From: Methylobacterium sp. NMS14P
GTDB taxonomy: Bacteria > Pseudomonadota > Alphaproteobacteria > Rhizobiales > Beijerinckiaceae
Length of the DNA: 64,000 bases
Reading direction: 5' to 3'
NCBI RefSeq assembly: GCF_028583545.1
Contig: NZ_CP087107.1
Span: 394,501 to 458,500, forward strand
In this document: positions 46,132 through 54,395 of the stretch, piece by piece
Position numbering within the stretch: the first letter of the stretch is position 1
Layout of the letters: every line of letters starts with the position of its first letter
Notes under the pieces: model-generated
What the model saw: only the letters and a program-made list of their open reading frames with translations
The model's database searches: none
What the model was told of the DNA's origin: nothing
Translations under genes and position numbers: made by a program

Positions 46132-46542
46132 ATGCCCGATGTCGCACTCGACGAGGCCAGCCTCGCCCGCTTTCTCGATGCCTTCTACGGCCGCGTGCGC
46201 GGCGATGGGCTGATCGGACCCGTCTTCGCGGCCGCGATCCCCGACTCGGACTGGCCCCGGCACATGGAGACCGTCCGGGCGTTCTGGTCTTCGGTCCTCT
46301 TCAAGTCAGGCCGGTACAAGGGCAATCCGTTCGGCAAACACCTCGCGCTGGGCCGACTCCAACCCGAGCACTTCGCGCGCTGGCTCGGCCTGTTCGAGGA
46401 AACGGCCTCCGCCCACTTCTCACCCGAACCTGCCGCCCTCCTGATCGAGCGCGCTCACCGCATCGGCGACAGTCTGAAGGCGGGCCTGTTCTTCCGGCCC
46501 GACGAGTCGCCCGTGCGCGAGACAGGATCGGCCGCGCCGTGA
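46132..46542 (+). CDS. Group III truncated haemoglobin
   Basis: A 136-residue globin with the short 2-over-2 fold pattern of group III: FLDAFYGRVRGDGLIGPVFA at the B/E region, then WPRHMETVRAFWSSVLFKSGRYKGNPFGKH and a proximal-histidine region (LQPEHFARWLGLFEETA). Cytosolic haem protein; proposed roles for the family include nitric-oxide or peroxide chemistry and ligand sensing. Start at the first ATG. It stands alone, between the RND operon and a convergent MFS gene. Confidence 0.9.
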   Translation: MPDVALDEASLARFLDAFYGRVRGDGLIGPVFAAAIPDSDWPRHMETVRAFWSSVLFKSGRYKGNPFGKHLALGRLQPEHFARWLGLFEETASAHFSPEPAALLIERAHRIGDSLKAGLFFRPDESPVRETGSAAP

Positions 46543-46645
46543 CCCCCAGAACGGTTCGGGCGTGATGCGCGCGGCGAGCCGGGACTGGCGGGCGGCCGCG
46601 CGACCGGCCTGACGGCACGAGAGTCCGGGAACAGGTCCGGCACTC

Positions 46646-47869
46646 TCAGAGCGCGGCCAGACCCGTGCGCGCGCGGCGGCAGTGGATCAGCCACAGCACG
46701 ATCGCCACGTTGACGGCGTTCCAGGCCAACCCGTTGACGAACGCCGCATGGTAGGAGCCGGTGGCGTCGAAGATCACCCCCGTGAGCCAGCCGCCGAGCG
46801 CCATGCCGGCCAGCGTCGCCATCAGCACCGCACCGATCCGCGCCCCGGCCTCCTCGGCGGGGAGGTACTCGCGCACGATGATCGCGTAGGCCGGCACGAT
46901 GCCGCCCTGGAACAGGCCGAACAGGGCCGAGATCACGTAGAGCGAGGTCAGGTCGTCGAACGCGAGATAGAGCGCGAGTGCCGCCGCCTGCAGCAGCGCA
47001 CCGGCCAGCAGCGTCGCGAGCCCGCCGATCCGGTCGGCGACGAAGCCCGACGCGACCCGGCTGACGATGCCGAAGCCGAGCATCAGCGACAGCATCTGCG
47101 CGCCCCGGGCGACGCCGTAACCGAGATCGCTGCAGTACGCCACGATGTGGACCTGCGGCATCGCCATCGCCACGCAGCACGCGAGACCGGCCACGACCAG
47201 GAGGCCCTGCATCGCCGCGGGCGACAGCGTCGTCACGGCCTGGGGGCCGGCCGCGCGCGTTGCCGGTGCCCGTGGCGGCCGGCCGCGCATCAGCAGCGCG
47301 AGGGGCAGCATGGCGACGAGGCAGAGCAGGCCGATGCCGGCCTGCGTCGCGCGCCAGCCGAAAGCGTGGACACCCCGCTCCACCACCGGCGGCCAGAGCG
47401 TGCCCGCGAGGTAATTGCCGGACGCGCACAGCGCGACGGCGAGCCCCCGCCGCCGCCAGAACCAGCGCGACACGTCGGCCATCAGCGGCCCGAACGCGAC
47501 CGAGCTGCCGAGCGCCCCGACGAGCACGCCGTGCACGAGGGCGAACTGCCAGAGGTTCGTCGAGAGGGCGCTGAGCCCGTAGCCGAGGGCGAGGCACACG
47601 GCGCCGAGGACCAGCGGCGGCACGATGCCGATGCGATCCGCGAGCCGCCCCATCAGGAGGCCGCCGATCGCGAAGCCGAGCATCGTCAGGGTATAGGGCA
47701 GGGCGGCCGCAGCCCGATCAACCCCGAATTCGGCCTGGACCGCGGGCAGCACGACGACGACCGACCACATGCCGACGCCCCCGACCGTGCCGAGCGCCGT
47801 CGCCGCGGCGAGCCGACGCCAGGCCCGGCCAGAGTCAGCGATCCCGTCCTCAGCCATTCCGGCGCACAT
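46646..47869 (-). CDS. MFS transporter
   Basis: A 407-residue major-facilitator protein with twelve predicted helices. GFAIGGLLMGRLADRIGIVP carries the conserved loop 2-3 motif, and the overall pattern resembles the oxalate/formate antiporter or monocarboxylate group. The substrate is unknown. Two possible starts (47869 and 47857) differ by four residues. No regulator or enzyme gene is clearly linked. Confidence 0.8.
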   Translation of the reverse strand: MCAGMAEDGIADSGRAWRRLAAATALGTVGGVGMWSVVVVLPAVQAEFGVDRAAAALPYTLTMLGFAIGGLLMGRLADRIGIVPPLVLGAVCLALGYGLSALSTNLWQFALVHGVLVGALGSSVAFGPLMADVSRWFWRRRGLAVALCASGNYLAGTLWPPVVERGVHAFGWRATQAGIGLLCLVAMLPLALLMRGRPPRAPATRAAGPQAVTTLSPAAMQGLLVVAGLACCVAMAMPQVHIVAYCSDLGYGVARGAQMLSLMLGFGIVSRVASGFVADRIGGLATLLAGALLQAAALALYLAFDDLTSLYVISALFGLFQGGIVPAYAIIVREYLPAEEAGARIGAVLMATLAGMALGGWLTGVIFDATGSYHAAFVNGLAWNAVNVAIVLWLIHCRRARTGLAAL

Positions 47870-48306
47870 CTGTCTCCGTCCCTGGAGCGCGTTTCACACG
47901 AAAGCGCCCTCGTCGCCAGCGCGGAGCCCGATCGTCGGGACGGTCCTCGGAAAGCCCGGTCGCTCGGCACCCGGTGCGGCCACCCGGCGGACCGCGCCGT
48001 CGTCGCCAGGGCGGACGCCGGCGACGGGTTCGTGAGCAACGCCTCGCCCTGCCGAGCTGATCAGGTCTCGGCCAGAAGGCCGCGGGGCGGCCGCTCCGCT
48101 CGGAGGGGCAGGCCCGCGACGATCTCGATCCCGCCGGTGAGCGCCCGACCGGCCCTGGCACGGCGCGGGATCGGTGATAGACGGGCTGCCCAGCGCGCCG
48201 CACGCCAGCGGCACAGGCCTGGCTTGGGGCTACCATCTGTCAGCCGATTTCGGGCATCGATGGCGGCCATCCACCGACCACCGCGTACGAGAGGGCTGAC
48301 GCCAGG
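47870..48306. other. Divergent intergenic region, no convincing gene
   Basis: About 440 bases between the MFS gene (minus) and RNase HI (plus). Open frames occur on both strands but without motifs, ribosome sites or consistent codon bias. Confidence 0.4.
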
Positions 48307-48969
48307 ATGCGAACGATCGTTTATGCCGATGGCGGTTGCGACCCGAATCCCGGACCTGGGGGGTGGGGCGTCGTCATCGCGGCCCCGGACGGCACGGTCG
48401 AGCTGTGCGGCGGAGAGCCCGGCACCACGACCAACAACCGGATGGAGCTGACGGCCGCGATCAAGGGCCTCGAGCATTTTCCCGCCGGGGCCGCGATCGA
48501 GATGCGGTGCGACAGCCAGTACGTCGTCAAATCCGTGACCGAGTGGATGCGCGGTTGGAAGGCGAGGGGCTGGCGTTCCACCACGGGTGACGTGAAGAAC
48601 GTCGATCTCATGAAGCGCCTCGACGAACTGAACGCGGCGCGCGACGTGAAGTGGACCTGGGTCCGGGGGCATGCCGGCGACCGTCTCAACGAGCGCGCCG
48701 ACGCGCTCGTCCACCGGGGCCGTCGCGAAGCGAAGCTCGGCAAGCTCGAGTCGCGCAACACCGCTGCACCCATACCCGCTCCCACCGCCGCACCGGCGCC
48801 GTCGAGCCGGGGCGCCGACCTGCGCGTCGATCTCGCGCTCGGTCTCCAGGTTGCTCGGGCCGCGAAGGCGGCGGGTGTCACGCCCGACGCCCTGGTCGAC
48901 GACGCGATTCGCTTCTACCTCGAGATCGGGCCGAGCGAGGTCGCACGCCTGCGATCGGGCCGAACGTAG
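48307..48969 (+). CDS. rnhA: Ribonuclease HI with an extra C-terminal domain
   Basis: A 220-residue protein. Residues 1-150 form a complete RNase HI domain with catalytic Asp8 (YADGGCDPNPGPGGWG), Glu47 (NNRMEL), Asp69 (CDSQYV), His122 and Asp132 (VRGHAGDRLNERAD). It removes RNA from RNA-DNA hybrids. Residues ~151-170 are a Pro/Ala linker, and 171-220 form an extra helical domain (DLRVDLALGLQVARAAKAAG then VTPDALVDDAIRFYLEIGPS) absent from standard ~150-residue enzymes. Known eukaryotic-type hybrid-binding domains are N-terminal, so this tail is a different add-on. Confidence 0.9.
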   Translation: MRTIVYADGGCDPNPGPGGWGVVIAAPDGTVELCGGEPGTTTNNRMELTAAIKGLEHFPAGAAIEMRCDSQYVVKSVTEWMRGWKARGWRSTTGDVKNVDLMKRLDELNAARDVKWTWVRGHAGDRLNERADALVHRGRREAKLGKLESRNTAAPIPAPTAAPAPSSRGADLRVDLALGLQVARAAKAAGVTPDALVDDAIRFYLEIGPSEVARLRSGRT

Positions 48970-49273
48970 CGGACGAGGCCGAATGCGGCGGCGCCAGATC
49001 GCCGCTTCGGCCCGAACTTCGCTGCATGCGTCCGCTGCCCGAACAGCAGAAGGCTCGCCCTCGGGCCGCTCACGTCGGTTCGAGGCGGTTTGCCCGAAGA
49101 GCTGCGCCAGTTTGATCTCCGCGGGCCCGTTCCCGGGCGGCCGTGCGTGGTAGCGGACGTCCCCTCCGCGCCCGTAGCCGGCGCGCAAATCTTGAGTGGC
49201 CAAATTATATACAATAGACGGTCGCCTCCCCATCTCTCGCCGCCGAACGGCGAGCTGTGCGCGCAGGCCGCGG
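48970..49273. other. Intergenic region upstream of the AraC gene
   Basis: About 300 bases, GC-rich except for a patch at 49188-49220 (containing TTGAGT and TATACAAT) that may be a promoter for the AraC-type gene, although the spacing between these two is too short for a standard pair. Confidence 0.35.
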
Positions 49274-50248
49274 ATGCTACCGCTCTTCTCGACGGACGGA
49301 ATTCATCCCCGGAACGCGTTTCGTCGATGGCGGGAGATGGTCTGCGAGCGGCTGGTGCCGGCCGATCTGCGGACCCTCCAAGACGCCCCTTTCCAGGGCC
49401 GTCTGGATGGGTCGAGCATCGGCCCACTGCCGATCTCGCGCTTCTCTCACACGGCGGTGCGAACCGAGGCGACGGCCGACGCGGTCCGGCGCAATGGCCA
49501 GCACGACCGGGTCTACGCGGTCATGAAGCTCTCCGGCCGGGACGCCATCCAGCAAGGCGACCGAGAGGCGGTGAGCCGGACGGGCGACTTCGTCGTCCTC
49601 GATGCACGCCCGGCTGTCATCCAGACGGAGACGGGCAGCGCGCTGGTCCTCGACCTGCCGCGCGAGCGTTTCGAGGCCATGCTGGGTCCGTCCCGGCTGT
49701 TCAGTGTCCTCACGGTCGGAGCAGGCCTCGCCTCCACGACGCTGGCGAACACGTACATCCGGGATCTGATCCAGGTGAGCGATCGGCTCAGCCCCGACGC
49801 GGCCACCCGCATGGCGTCGATCGGGATCGACCTGATCGTGGCGAGCCTCTCCGAACGAATGGCGCAGGAGGTGCCGCGTTCCATCCACGGCAACGTCACG
49901 GTCCAGCGCGCCAAGGCGTATATCGAGGCGAACCTGGGCGACCCGACGCTGGACCCGCCGCAACTCGCCGCCGCGATGGGCGTGTCGCTGCGCCGGCTGC
50001 AGGAGTTGTTCCACGAGCGGGGCCGCCACATCTCCGATTACATCTGGGAGCGCCGGCTCCAAGTGGCAGCCAAGCGGCTGGCTGATCCGGCCTGCCTCCA
50101 CTTGTCGATCGGCATGCTGGCTTACGGGTGCGGCTTCTCGAACCAAGCCCATTTCGCCCGCCGCTTCAAGGCGCGTCACGGTATGGCTCCGCGAGAATAC
50201 AGGATTGCCTCCGCTCTGAGCGGATCCAGTACCGAGCCCGATTCCTGA
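49274..50248 (+). CDS. AraC-family transcriptional regulator
   Basis: A 324-residue protein with an N-terminal cupin-like domain of the AraC-binding-domain-2 type (FRRWREMVCERLVPADLR) and a C-terminal double helix-turn-helix (LAAAMGVSLRRLQELFHERG then IGMLAYGCGFSNQAHFARRF). The start at 49274 (MLPLFSTDGIHPRNAF) fits family N-termini better than the longer frame from 49196. The target is unclear; the AT-rich dioxygenase gene downstream is a candidate by position only. Confidence 0.85.
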   Translation: MLPLFSTDGIHPRNAFRRWREMVCERLVPADLRTLQDAPFQGRLDGSSIGPLPISRFSHTAVRTEATADAVRRNGQHDRVYAVMKLSGRDAIQQGDREAVSRTGDFVVLDARPAVIQTETGSALVLDLPRERFEAMLGPSRLFSVLTVGAGLASTTLANTYIRDLIQVSDRLSPDAATRMASIGIDLIVASLSERMAQEVPRSIHGNVTVQRAKAYIEANLGDPTLDPPQLAAAMGVSLRRLQELFHERGRHISDYIWERRLQVAAKRLADPACLHLSIGMLAYGCGFSNQAHFARRFKARHGMAPREYRIASALSGSSTEPDS

Positions 50249-50627
50249 CCCAGGGTGGTTTGATGGGGGCGCCGCGTAACGGGGGCAGGCGTCCGGCCGG
50301 TCGTTCGATCCGCACCGCCGGTCCGCCGCCGGGCGGCAGTGCCGGGAAGCGGACGCGATCATCGCGCCCACTCACGGCTCCGGAGACGGACATTTGCGCG
50401 GGCACCGATTGATATGATTTTAGCAGATGCGGCGGCAGCTAGTTATTGACCGCGGCATGAGCATCGATAATAGATGAAATATCTCGGGGCTACAGCTGCT
50501 TATGCCCTATGGAGCATCTCGTTGTAACGGAACAGCTCGGCTCTTCGAAGTGTGTATTTGTAGGGTGCCAAGGCGTTTTCGAAGATTATTTATAGCCATT
50601 TTTCGAAATTTCAGGAATCGATCCTCC
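50249..50627. other. A+T-rich region upstream of the dioxygenase
   Basis: A 379-base gap. From about 50405 base composition changes abruptly from GC-rich to A+T-rich and stays so through the following gene, marking the probable left edge of acquired DNA. It contains one good promoter (listed). Confidence 0.6.
50446..50473 (+). promoter_or_regulatory. Sigma-70-like promoter of the dioxygenase gene
   Basis: TTGACC (50446-50451) and TAATAG (50468-50473) with a 16-base spacer, about 155 bases before the chosen ATG. Both elements are close to the consensus TTGACA / TATAAT. Confidence 0.5.
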
Positions 50628-51620
50628 ATGGGAATCGTTCGGAAAATCGTCGTCGTCATACAAAAAGTCGCTCACAGGATACTGCAGTGGCCGTCTAAGG
50701 CGGTTCACCAGATATATTCAATTGACATCATAAGGACGAGAAGGGAGAACAGCAGGGCGGAGTCTGTACGGGCCCATAACTCCAGTTTGTCAGTATTGAG
50801 AGATGACGAAAGATTGTTGGGGCAGAGTTTGGTGGAGGATGGGTTCTGCGTAACGGAAGCCGAGATGTTCGGATCGTTCGGGGACGCAAAATTTCAGGCC
50901 GCCGCGAACGAGATTTATAATCGCATGGAGGAGCATTACCTCGGGACTGGCCGGAGCATCGATGCCGTAAAATTACTCAGCATGTATCCCTCGCTGTTGG
51001 ATCAATTCAAGGTCGTCTTTCGCGCCGGGCTCGACATCCGGCTTCTGGCAATCATCGAACATTATCTGAAGCTTCCCGTTGCTTACGGGGGCGTCGATGT
51101 ATTTTTTACTATAGCCGACGGGTCCGAAAGGGGCGCGAGAACCTGGCATAGGGACAGTGAAGATAATCCCATGGTGAAAGTTGCCGTCTATCTCAACGAC
51201 GTTGACGAGAGTGGCGGCCCCCTGGAAATCCTTCATCTGCAGCACGTCTCCGCTGAATCGAAGAGATTCCGCGGATTTATGCATCAAAAACTCGAAAAAC
51301 TCGAGAGCGAAGGTAAAATCAAATTCAAAATAACGTCCTTCGTAGGCTCCAAAGGAACCGTAATACTCTGCGATACATTCAAATATTTCCACAGGGGCAA
51401 GCCCGCGACAGGGCAAAACCGAAGGGCGCTCTTTTTTAATTACTACGGCAACAAGCCTCTGACCCCGTATTTTTGCCCAAATCCACCCTTCTCAGCTCAT
51501 AAAATGGAAGATTTGGTTTCGGATCTCTCTGCAAAACAGAGGGACGCGGCTCTGTGGCGCGAGACGCTGACAGGCTTCGACAGATGGGTCACGAAAAAAA
51601 AGCCGTATCTGAACGTTTAG
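50628..51620 (+). CDS. PhyH-like Fe(II)/2-oxoglutarate dioxygenase, probably acquired
   Basis: A 330-residue protein with the phytanoyl-CoA-dioxygenase pattern. His174 and Asp176 in TWHRDSED, His255 in KYFHRGK and Arg266 (QNRRALFF) form the 2-His-1-carboxylate iron site and the 2-oxoglutarate anchor. VAVYLNDVDESGGPLEIL is typical of the double-stranded beta-helix. It should hydroxylate a small molecule; the substrate is unknown. ATG 50628 is preferred over the longer frame from 50502 because AGGAA lies upstream and family similarity begins later. Codons ending in A or T are frequent, unlike every neighbour. No mobility gene is adjacent. Confidence 0.75.
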   Translation: MGIVRKIVVVIQKVAHRILQWPSKAVHQIYSIDIIRTRRENSRAESVRAHNSSLSVLRDDERLLGQSLVEDGFCVTEAEMFGSFGDAKFQAAANEIYNRMEEHYLGTGRSIDAVKLLSMYPSLLDQFKVVFRAGLDIRLLAIIEHYLKLPVAYGGVDVFFTIADGSERGARTWHRDSEDNPMVKVAVYLNDVDESGGPLEILHLQHVSAESKRFRGFMHQKLEKLESEGKIKFKITSFVGSKGTVILCDTFKYFHRGKPATGQNRRALFFNYYGNKPLTPYFCPNPPFSAHKMEDLVSDLSAKQRDAALWRETLTGFDRWVTKKKPYLNV

Positions 51621-52148
51621 ATTGTCGCGCGGCATCAAGACGTCCGTGGATATTTCGCAGAGCTGAGAAAGACGATGCCACCCGGTGGTGATTTGCTGGA
51701 CGCGCGATAAACGACGGCGATCGAGAAACTCTCGGTGGCGCTCCGCTTGACCGAGATGGTTCGGGCGCCGAGTGGGCGCTCCGGGCGGTCTTCCCACCGA
51801 CCGCACCCGTCGCGCGACGCGGCAGAAGCGGCCGTCGGGGTGGCGCCGCTGAGTTCGTGCCACGATACCGTGCGAGGCGATTGCGGGCTCCGCACGCCGG
51901 ATCTGGGTCGCCGTCGCAACCTCGATGAAGTAGCCGCCTCTGGCCTTGAAGTAGAGCGTCCAGGCCCCGAGGTACTCGCGCGGCTCGGGCACCGCCCCGC
52001 CGTCGGCTCCGAGGCGAGCGTTCAGCGCGTCGACCCGCTCCCGGCTCTCCTGGATGAAGCCGAAGGCCACCCGGACAACCGACCGGGCTGTGGCTTCGAC
52101 ACGTCCGCGTCCGGGCGAGGCAGCAGGCGACAGCCCGTCAAGGGTCAC
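51492..52148 (-). CDS. Doubtful hypothetical ORF
   Basis: A possible 218-residue product from GTG 52148 (VTLDGLSPAASPGRGR). The middle part (AFGFIQESRERVDALNARLG, then YLGAWTLYFKARGGYFIEVA) looks protein-like and helical, with good GC3 bias. From about 51880 downward the composition degrades, and the frame ends inside the opposite-strand dioxygenase gene. It may be a real gene truncated or frame-shifted at the island edge. No family recognised, and the start has no ribosome site. Confidence 0.3.
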   Translation of the reverse strand: MTLDGLSPAASPGRGRVEATARSVVRVAFGFIQESRERVDALNARLGADGGAVPEPREYLGAWTLYFKARGGYFIEVATATQIRRAEPAIASHGIVARTQRRHPDGRFCRVARRVRSVGRPPGAPTRRPNHLGQAERHREFLDRRRLSRVQQITTGWHRLSQLCEISTDVLMPRDNLNVQIRLFFRDPSVEACQRLAPQSRVPLFCREIRNQIFHFMS

Positions 52149-52191
52149 GCTCGGATAGCTCGTGGCCGTTCCGTGACCTTCGGGGCCCGGC

Positions 52192-52485
52192 CTACTCGCA
52201 GACCTCGACCCGCCGAACGTGCTCGTACCCGTACGGGTCGACGTAGGCGCGTCGCTCGAAGTGGCAGGCGCCGTACGGATCGGGCGCGGCGTAGACGGGG
52301 CGACCCGGGTAGTACCCGCTGTTGGCCGACGCGATGGCGCTGCCAGCCACGACGCCGCCGAGAATGCCCAGCGCCACGGCGCCGCCGACGCCGATGCCGC
52401 GCGCCTGAGCGGCCGGCGGAGTGGCGCAGAGTGCCAGAGCGACCAGGGCAGCCGCACCGCCGGTCCGCAGAAACGTTTGACGCAT
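52192..52485 (-). CDS. Small exported Gly/Tyr-rich protein
   Basis: A 97-residue protein with a signal peptide (LVALALCATPPAAQA) followed by a Gly-rich hydrophobic segment (GIGVGGAVALGILGGVVAGS) and a tail with repeated PYG and Tyr (YYPGRPVYAAPDPYGACHFE). Such small proteins are abundant in Methylobacterium-like genomes and are thought to sit in the periplasm or outer membrane; the role is unknown. The start follows GGGAGG. Confidence 0.75.
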   Translation of the reverse strand: MRQTFLRTGGAAALVALALCATPPAAQARGIGVGGAVALGILGGVVAGSAIASANSGYYPGRPVYAAPDPYGACHFERRAYVDPYGYEHVRRVEVCE

Positions 52486-52833
52486 GGTGTCCTCCCATCC
52501 CTCGATGCGGCTACCATGAGCCCGTAACCGCCGGTTCTCGGTGCTGATCGGCACACCGAGTCCGGCGCGCACCGTGCTCGACGCGGGAGGGCGCCCGACA
52601 GGTCCCGGAGCGCCTTCCGGACCGGCGTGCACCAGCACCGCCGCCGATCGTCCGGTTCGGCGGCGCACTCGCGAACTCGCGCCCCGGGGCGCGTCTTCGT
52701 GTCAGGATCGGGCGCCGCGGCGATCGACCGACCGACGGGAGCGCGCCAGCTGCCACTCGGTCGGTCGCGGCCGGAGCGGTCCATGTCGGCCCGGGGCGTG
52801 CCGTTCAGTCAACGTTGAGAGGGGGCATCCGGG

Positions 52834-53094
52834 ATGGGAAGTGAAGCGCGACACCCGCAATCGCGAGCCGCGATGGCCGTGTTCGTCGCCGTCGGCATCG
52901 CCTTGGCGGGGGCCGGTACGATCGGCTGGCGCTGGTACAACTACGTCACGGCCGGCGCCTCGCCCTACGACGAGGTCGGCATCGAGGTGAACCGCCGCCT
53001 GCCGGAGCCGCTCCGCGCGTGGGGCTGCCAGCGCATCAAGGAGCGCTTCCCCCGCGCCGTGCCACCCTACGGCTGCCAGCCCGGACAGGTCTGA
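52834..53094 (+). CDS. Small membrane-anchored hypothetical protein
   Basis: An 86-residue protein with one transmembrane helix (AAMAVFVAVGIALAGAGTIG) and a short extracytoplasmic tail containing YDEVGIEVNRRLPEPLRAWG and two cysteines (WGCQRIKE, PYGCQPG). A GAGAGGGGG run provides the ribosome site. No family recognised; the cysteine pair may form a disulfide in the periplasm. Confidence 0.65.
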   Translation: MGSEARHPQSRAAMAVFVAVGIALAGAGTIGWRWYNYVTAGASPYDEVGIEVNRRLPEPLRAWGCQRIKERFPRAVPPYGCQPGQV

Positions 53095-53212
53095 CGGCTG
53101 CCGGGGCGCCGGGCGATCCCGCGCTGTCATCGATCCTGTTCAGGGCTGTGGTAGCAACCCGGACCGGCCGCGCGGCCTTCTGAAGCGCGCGGCGCTCGTG
53201 AACGGGGTCACC

Positions 53213-53749
53213 ATGCGCGTCTCTGCACTTGTCGTCGGCTTGTGCCTGGCCTCCACGCCGCTCGGCGCGGCGCGGGCACAACCGGCTCCGAAGCCTGCTC
53301 CCACGACGGCGCCGGATCCGGCCTTGCTGAAGGTTGCCCGGGAGACCGTCGCGCAGATGCAGGGCGACCGCACCGCGACGCTCGGCTCGATGGCGGCCCC
53401 CATGATCGGCATGATGCAGCAGATCGGGATCAAGGAGCCCGACAAGGCGCAGGTGCTGGTGCAGGAGGTCGTCATGCCGACCCTGACCGCGCACTACGAC
53501 GAGCTGCTCGACATCCAGGCGCGCGGTTTCGCCACCGTCCTGAACAAGGACGAGTTGCAGGCCATCGCGGCCTTCTACGCGACGCCCGCCGGGAAGCGCC
53601 TCGCGGCAGCCCAGCCGCAACTCGCCCAGATTCAGCTCGCGGGCATGCAGCAATGGATCCAGTCCGTGATGCCCGAGATGCAGGGCAAGCTGACGACGGC
53701 CATCCAGGCCCACGGCTGGGCGCCGGGCGGAGCGGCGAAGCCGCGTTGA
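53213..53749 (+). CDS. DUF2059 family exported protein
   Basis: A 178-residue protein with a signal peptide (VSALVVGLCLASTPLGAARA) and the helical DUF2059 domain (MPTLTAHYDELLDIQARGFA, then ELQAIAAFYATPAGKRLAAA). The family is periplasmic and of unknown function. A GTG at 53198 is an alternative start. It lies 118 bases after the small membrane-protein gene, on the same strand. Confidence 0.85.
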   Translation: MRVSALVVGLCLASTPLGAARAQPAPKPAPTTAPDPALLKVARETVAQMQGDRTATLGSMAAPMIGMMQQIGIKEPDKAQVLVQEVVMPTLTAHYDELLDIQARGFATVLNKDELQAIAAFYATPAGKRLAAAQPQLAQIQLAGMQQWIQSVMPEMQGKLTTAIQAHGWAPGGAAKPR

Positions 53750-53880
53750 GCCTCGCCGCGAGCCGCGACGTCTTCGAAGCAGAGCGGCGCCCTGCTTCGA
53801 AGGCGTTGATAGGCCAGTCCCGACGCGCGGCGCCGGGACAGCGCGCCCGAACGCTCAGGCCGTGCGGAGAGCCTGAACGG

Positions 53881-53994
53881 TCAGCCGATGGCCCAGAACA
53901 GCGGCAGCGCGCCCGCGAGGAACAGGGCCGAGGAGACGAGCACGGCGAGGCGCTCGCGATGGTGCAGGACGAAGGCGTGAGGGCTGGCGAACAT
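53881..53994 (-). CDS. Very small single-pass membrane protein, 37 aa
   Basis: ATG at 53994 to TGA at 53881. The product is a short charged start (MFASPHAFVLHHRERLA) followed by one hydrophobic helix (VLVSSALFLAGALPLFWAIG). Codon use is GC3-biased and the pattern is that of a small membrane protein, but there is no strong ribosome site. Confidence 0.4.
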   Translation of the reverse strand: MFASPHAFVLHHRERLAVLVSSALFLAGALPLFWAIG

Positions 53995-54395
53995 GGCACG
54001 GTCGGATCGGTGGAGAGGTCATCACGCTCGCTCCTGAACCTTGACGGATCGAGGGCGCTGCGCGCTGTCCACAGGTGATGGCCGATCCCTGTCGCTGCCG
54101 CGCCACATCCTTTCGGATGTGCTCGAGCGCACCTCGCGGACCGCCCATCTGGTATACCAAGTTCCTCGGGTCGTCTTTCCCCCCTCGGCGGCCCGATCCA
54201 TCGGCGCAGTGACCCCACGGGTTGCTGCGCCGTTGTCGTTGTGGATCAGGCTCGGCGCGATCGCCCGGTTCGTTTCTGTGCCGCGCCGAAGCTTCTCGGC
54301 AGCGAGCGCTCCGCCGGGAAGCAAGATCCGCGAAGGATTCTGGATCGTAGCGCTCGGTGCAGTGAGGCTCTGCAACGGAGCGGCGCGTCGCGCCG
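53995..54395. other. Intergenic region downstream of the hydroxyacid dehydrogenase
   Basis: About 400 bases. It contains the perfect palindrome TGGTATACCA (listed). Plus-strand frames here overlap the next gene and lack motifs. Confidence 0.4.
54150..54159. promoter_or_regulatory. Palindrome TGGTATACCA, operator-like
   Basis: A perfect 10-bp palindrome fitting the TGGT-N2-ACCA pattern used by some FadR-type GntR regulators of hydroxy-acid genes. It lies ~240 bases past the 3' end of the LldD-type gene and no regulator gene is adjacent, so its role is unclear. Confidence 0.3.
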
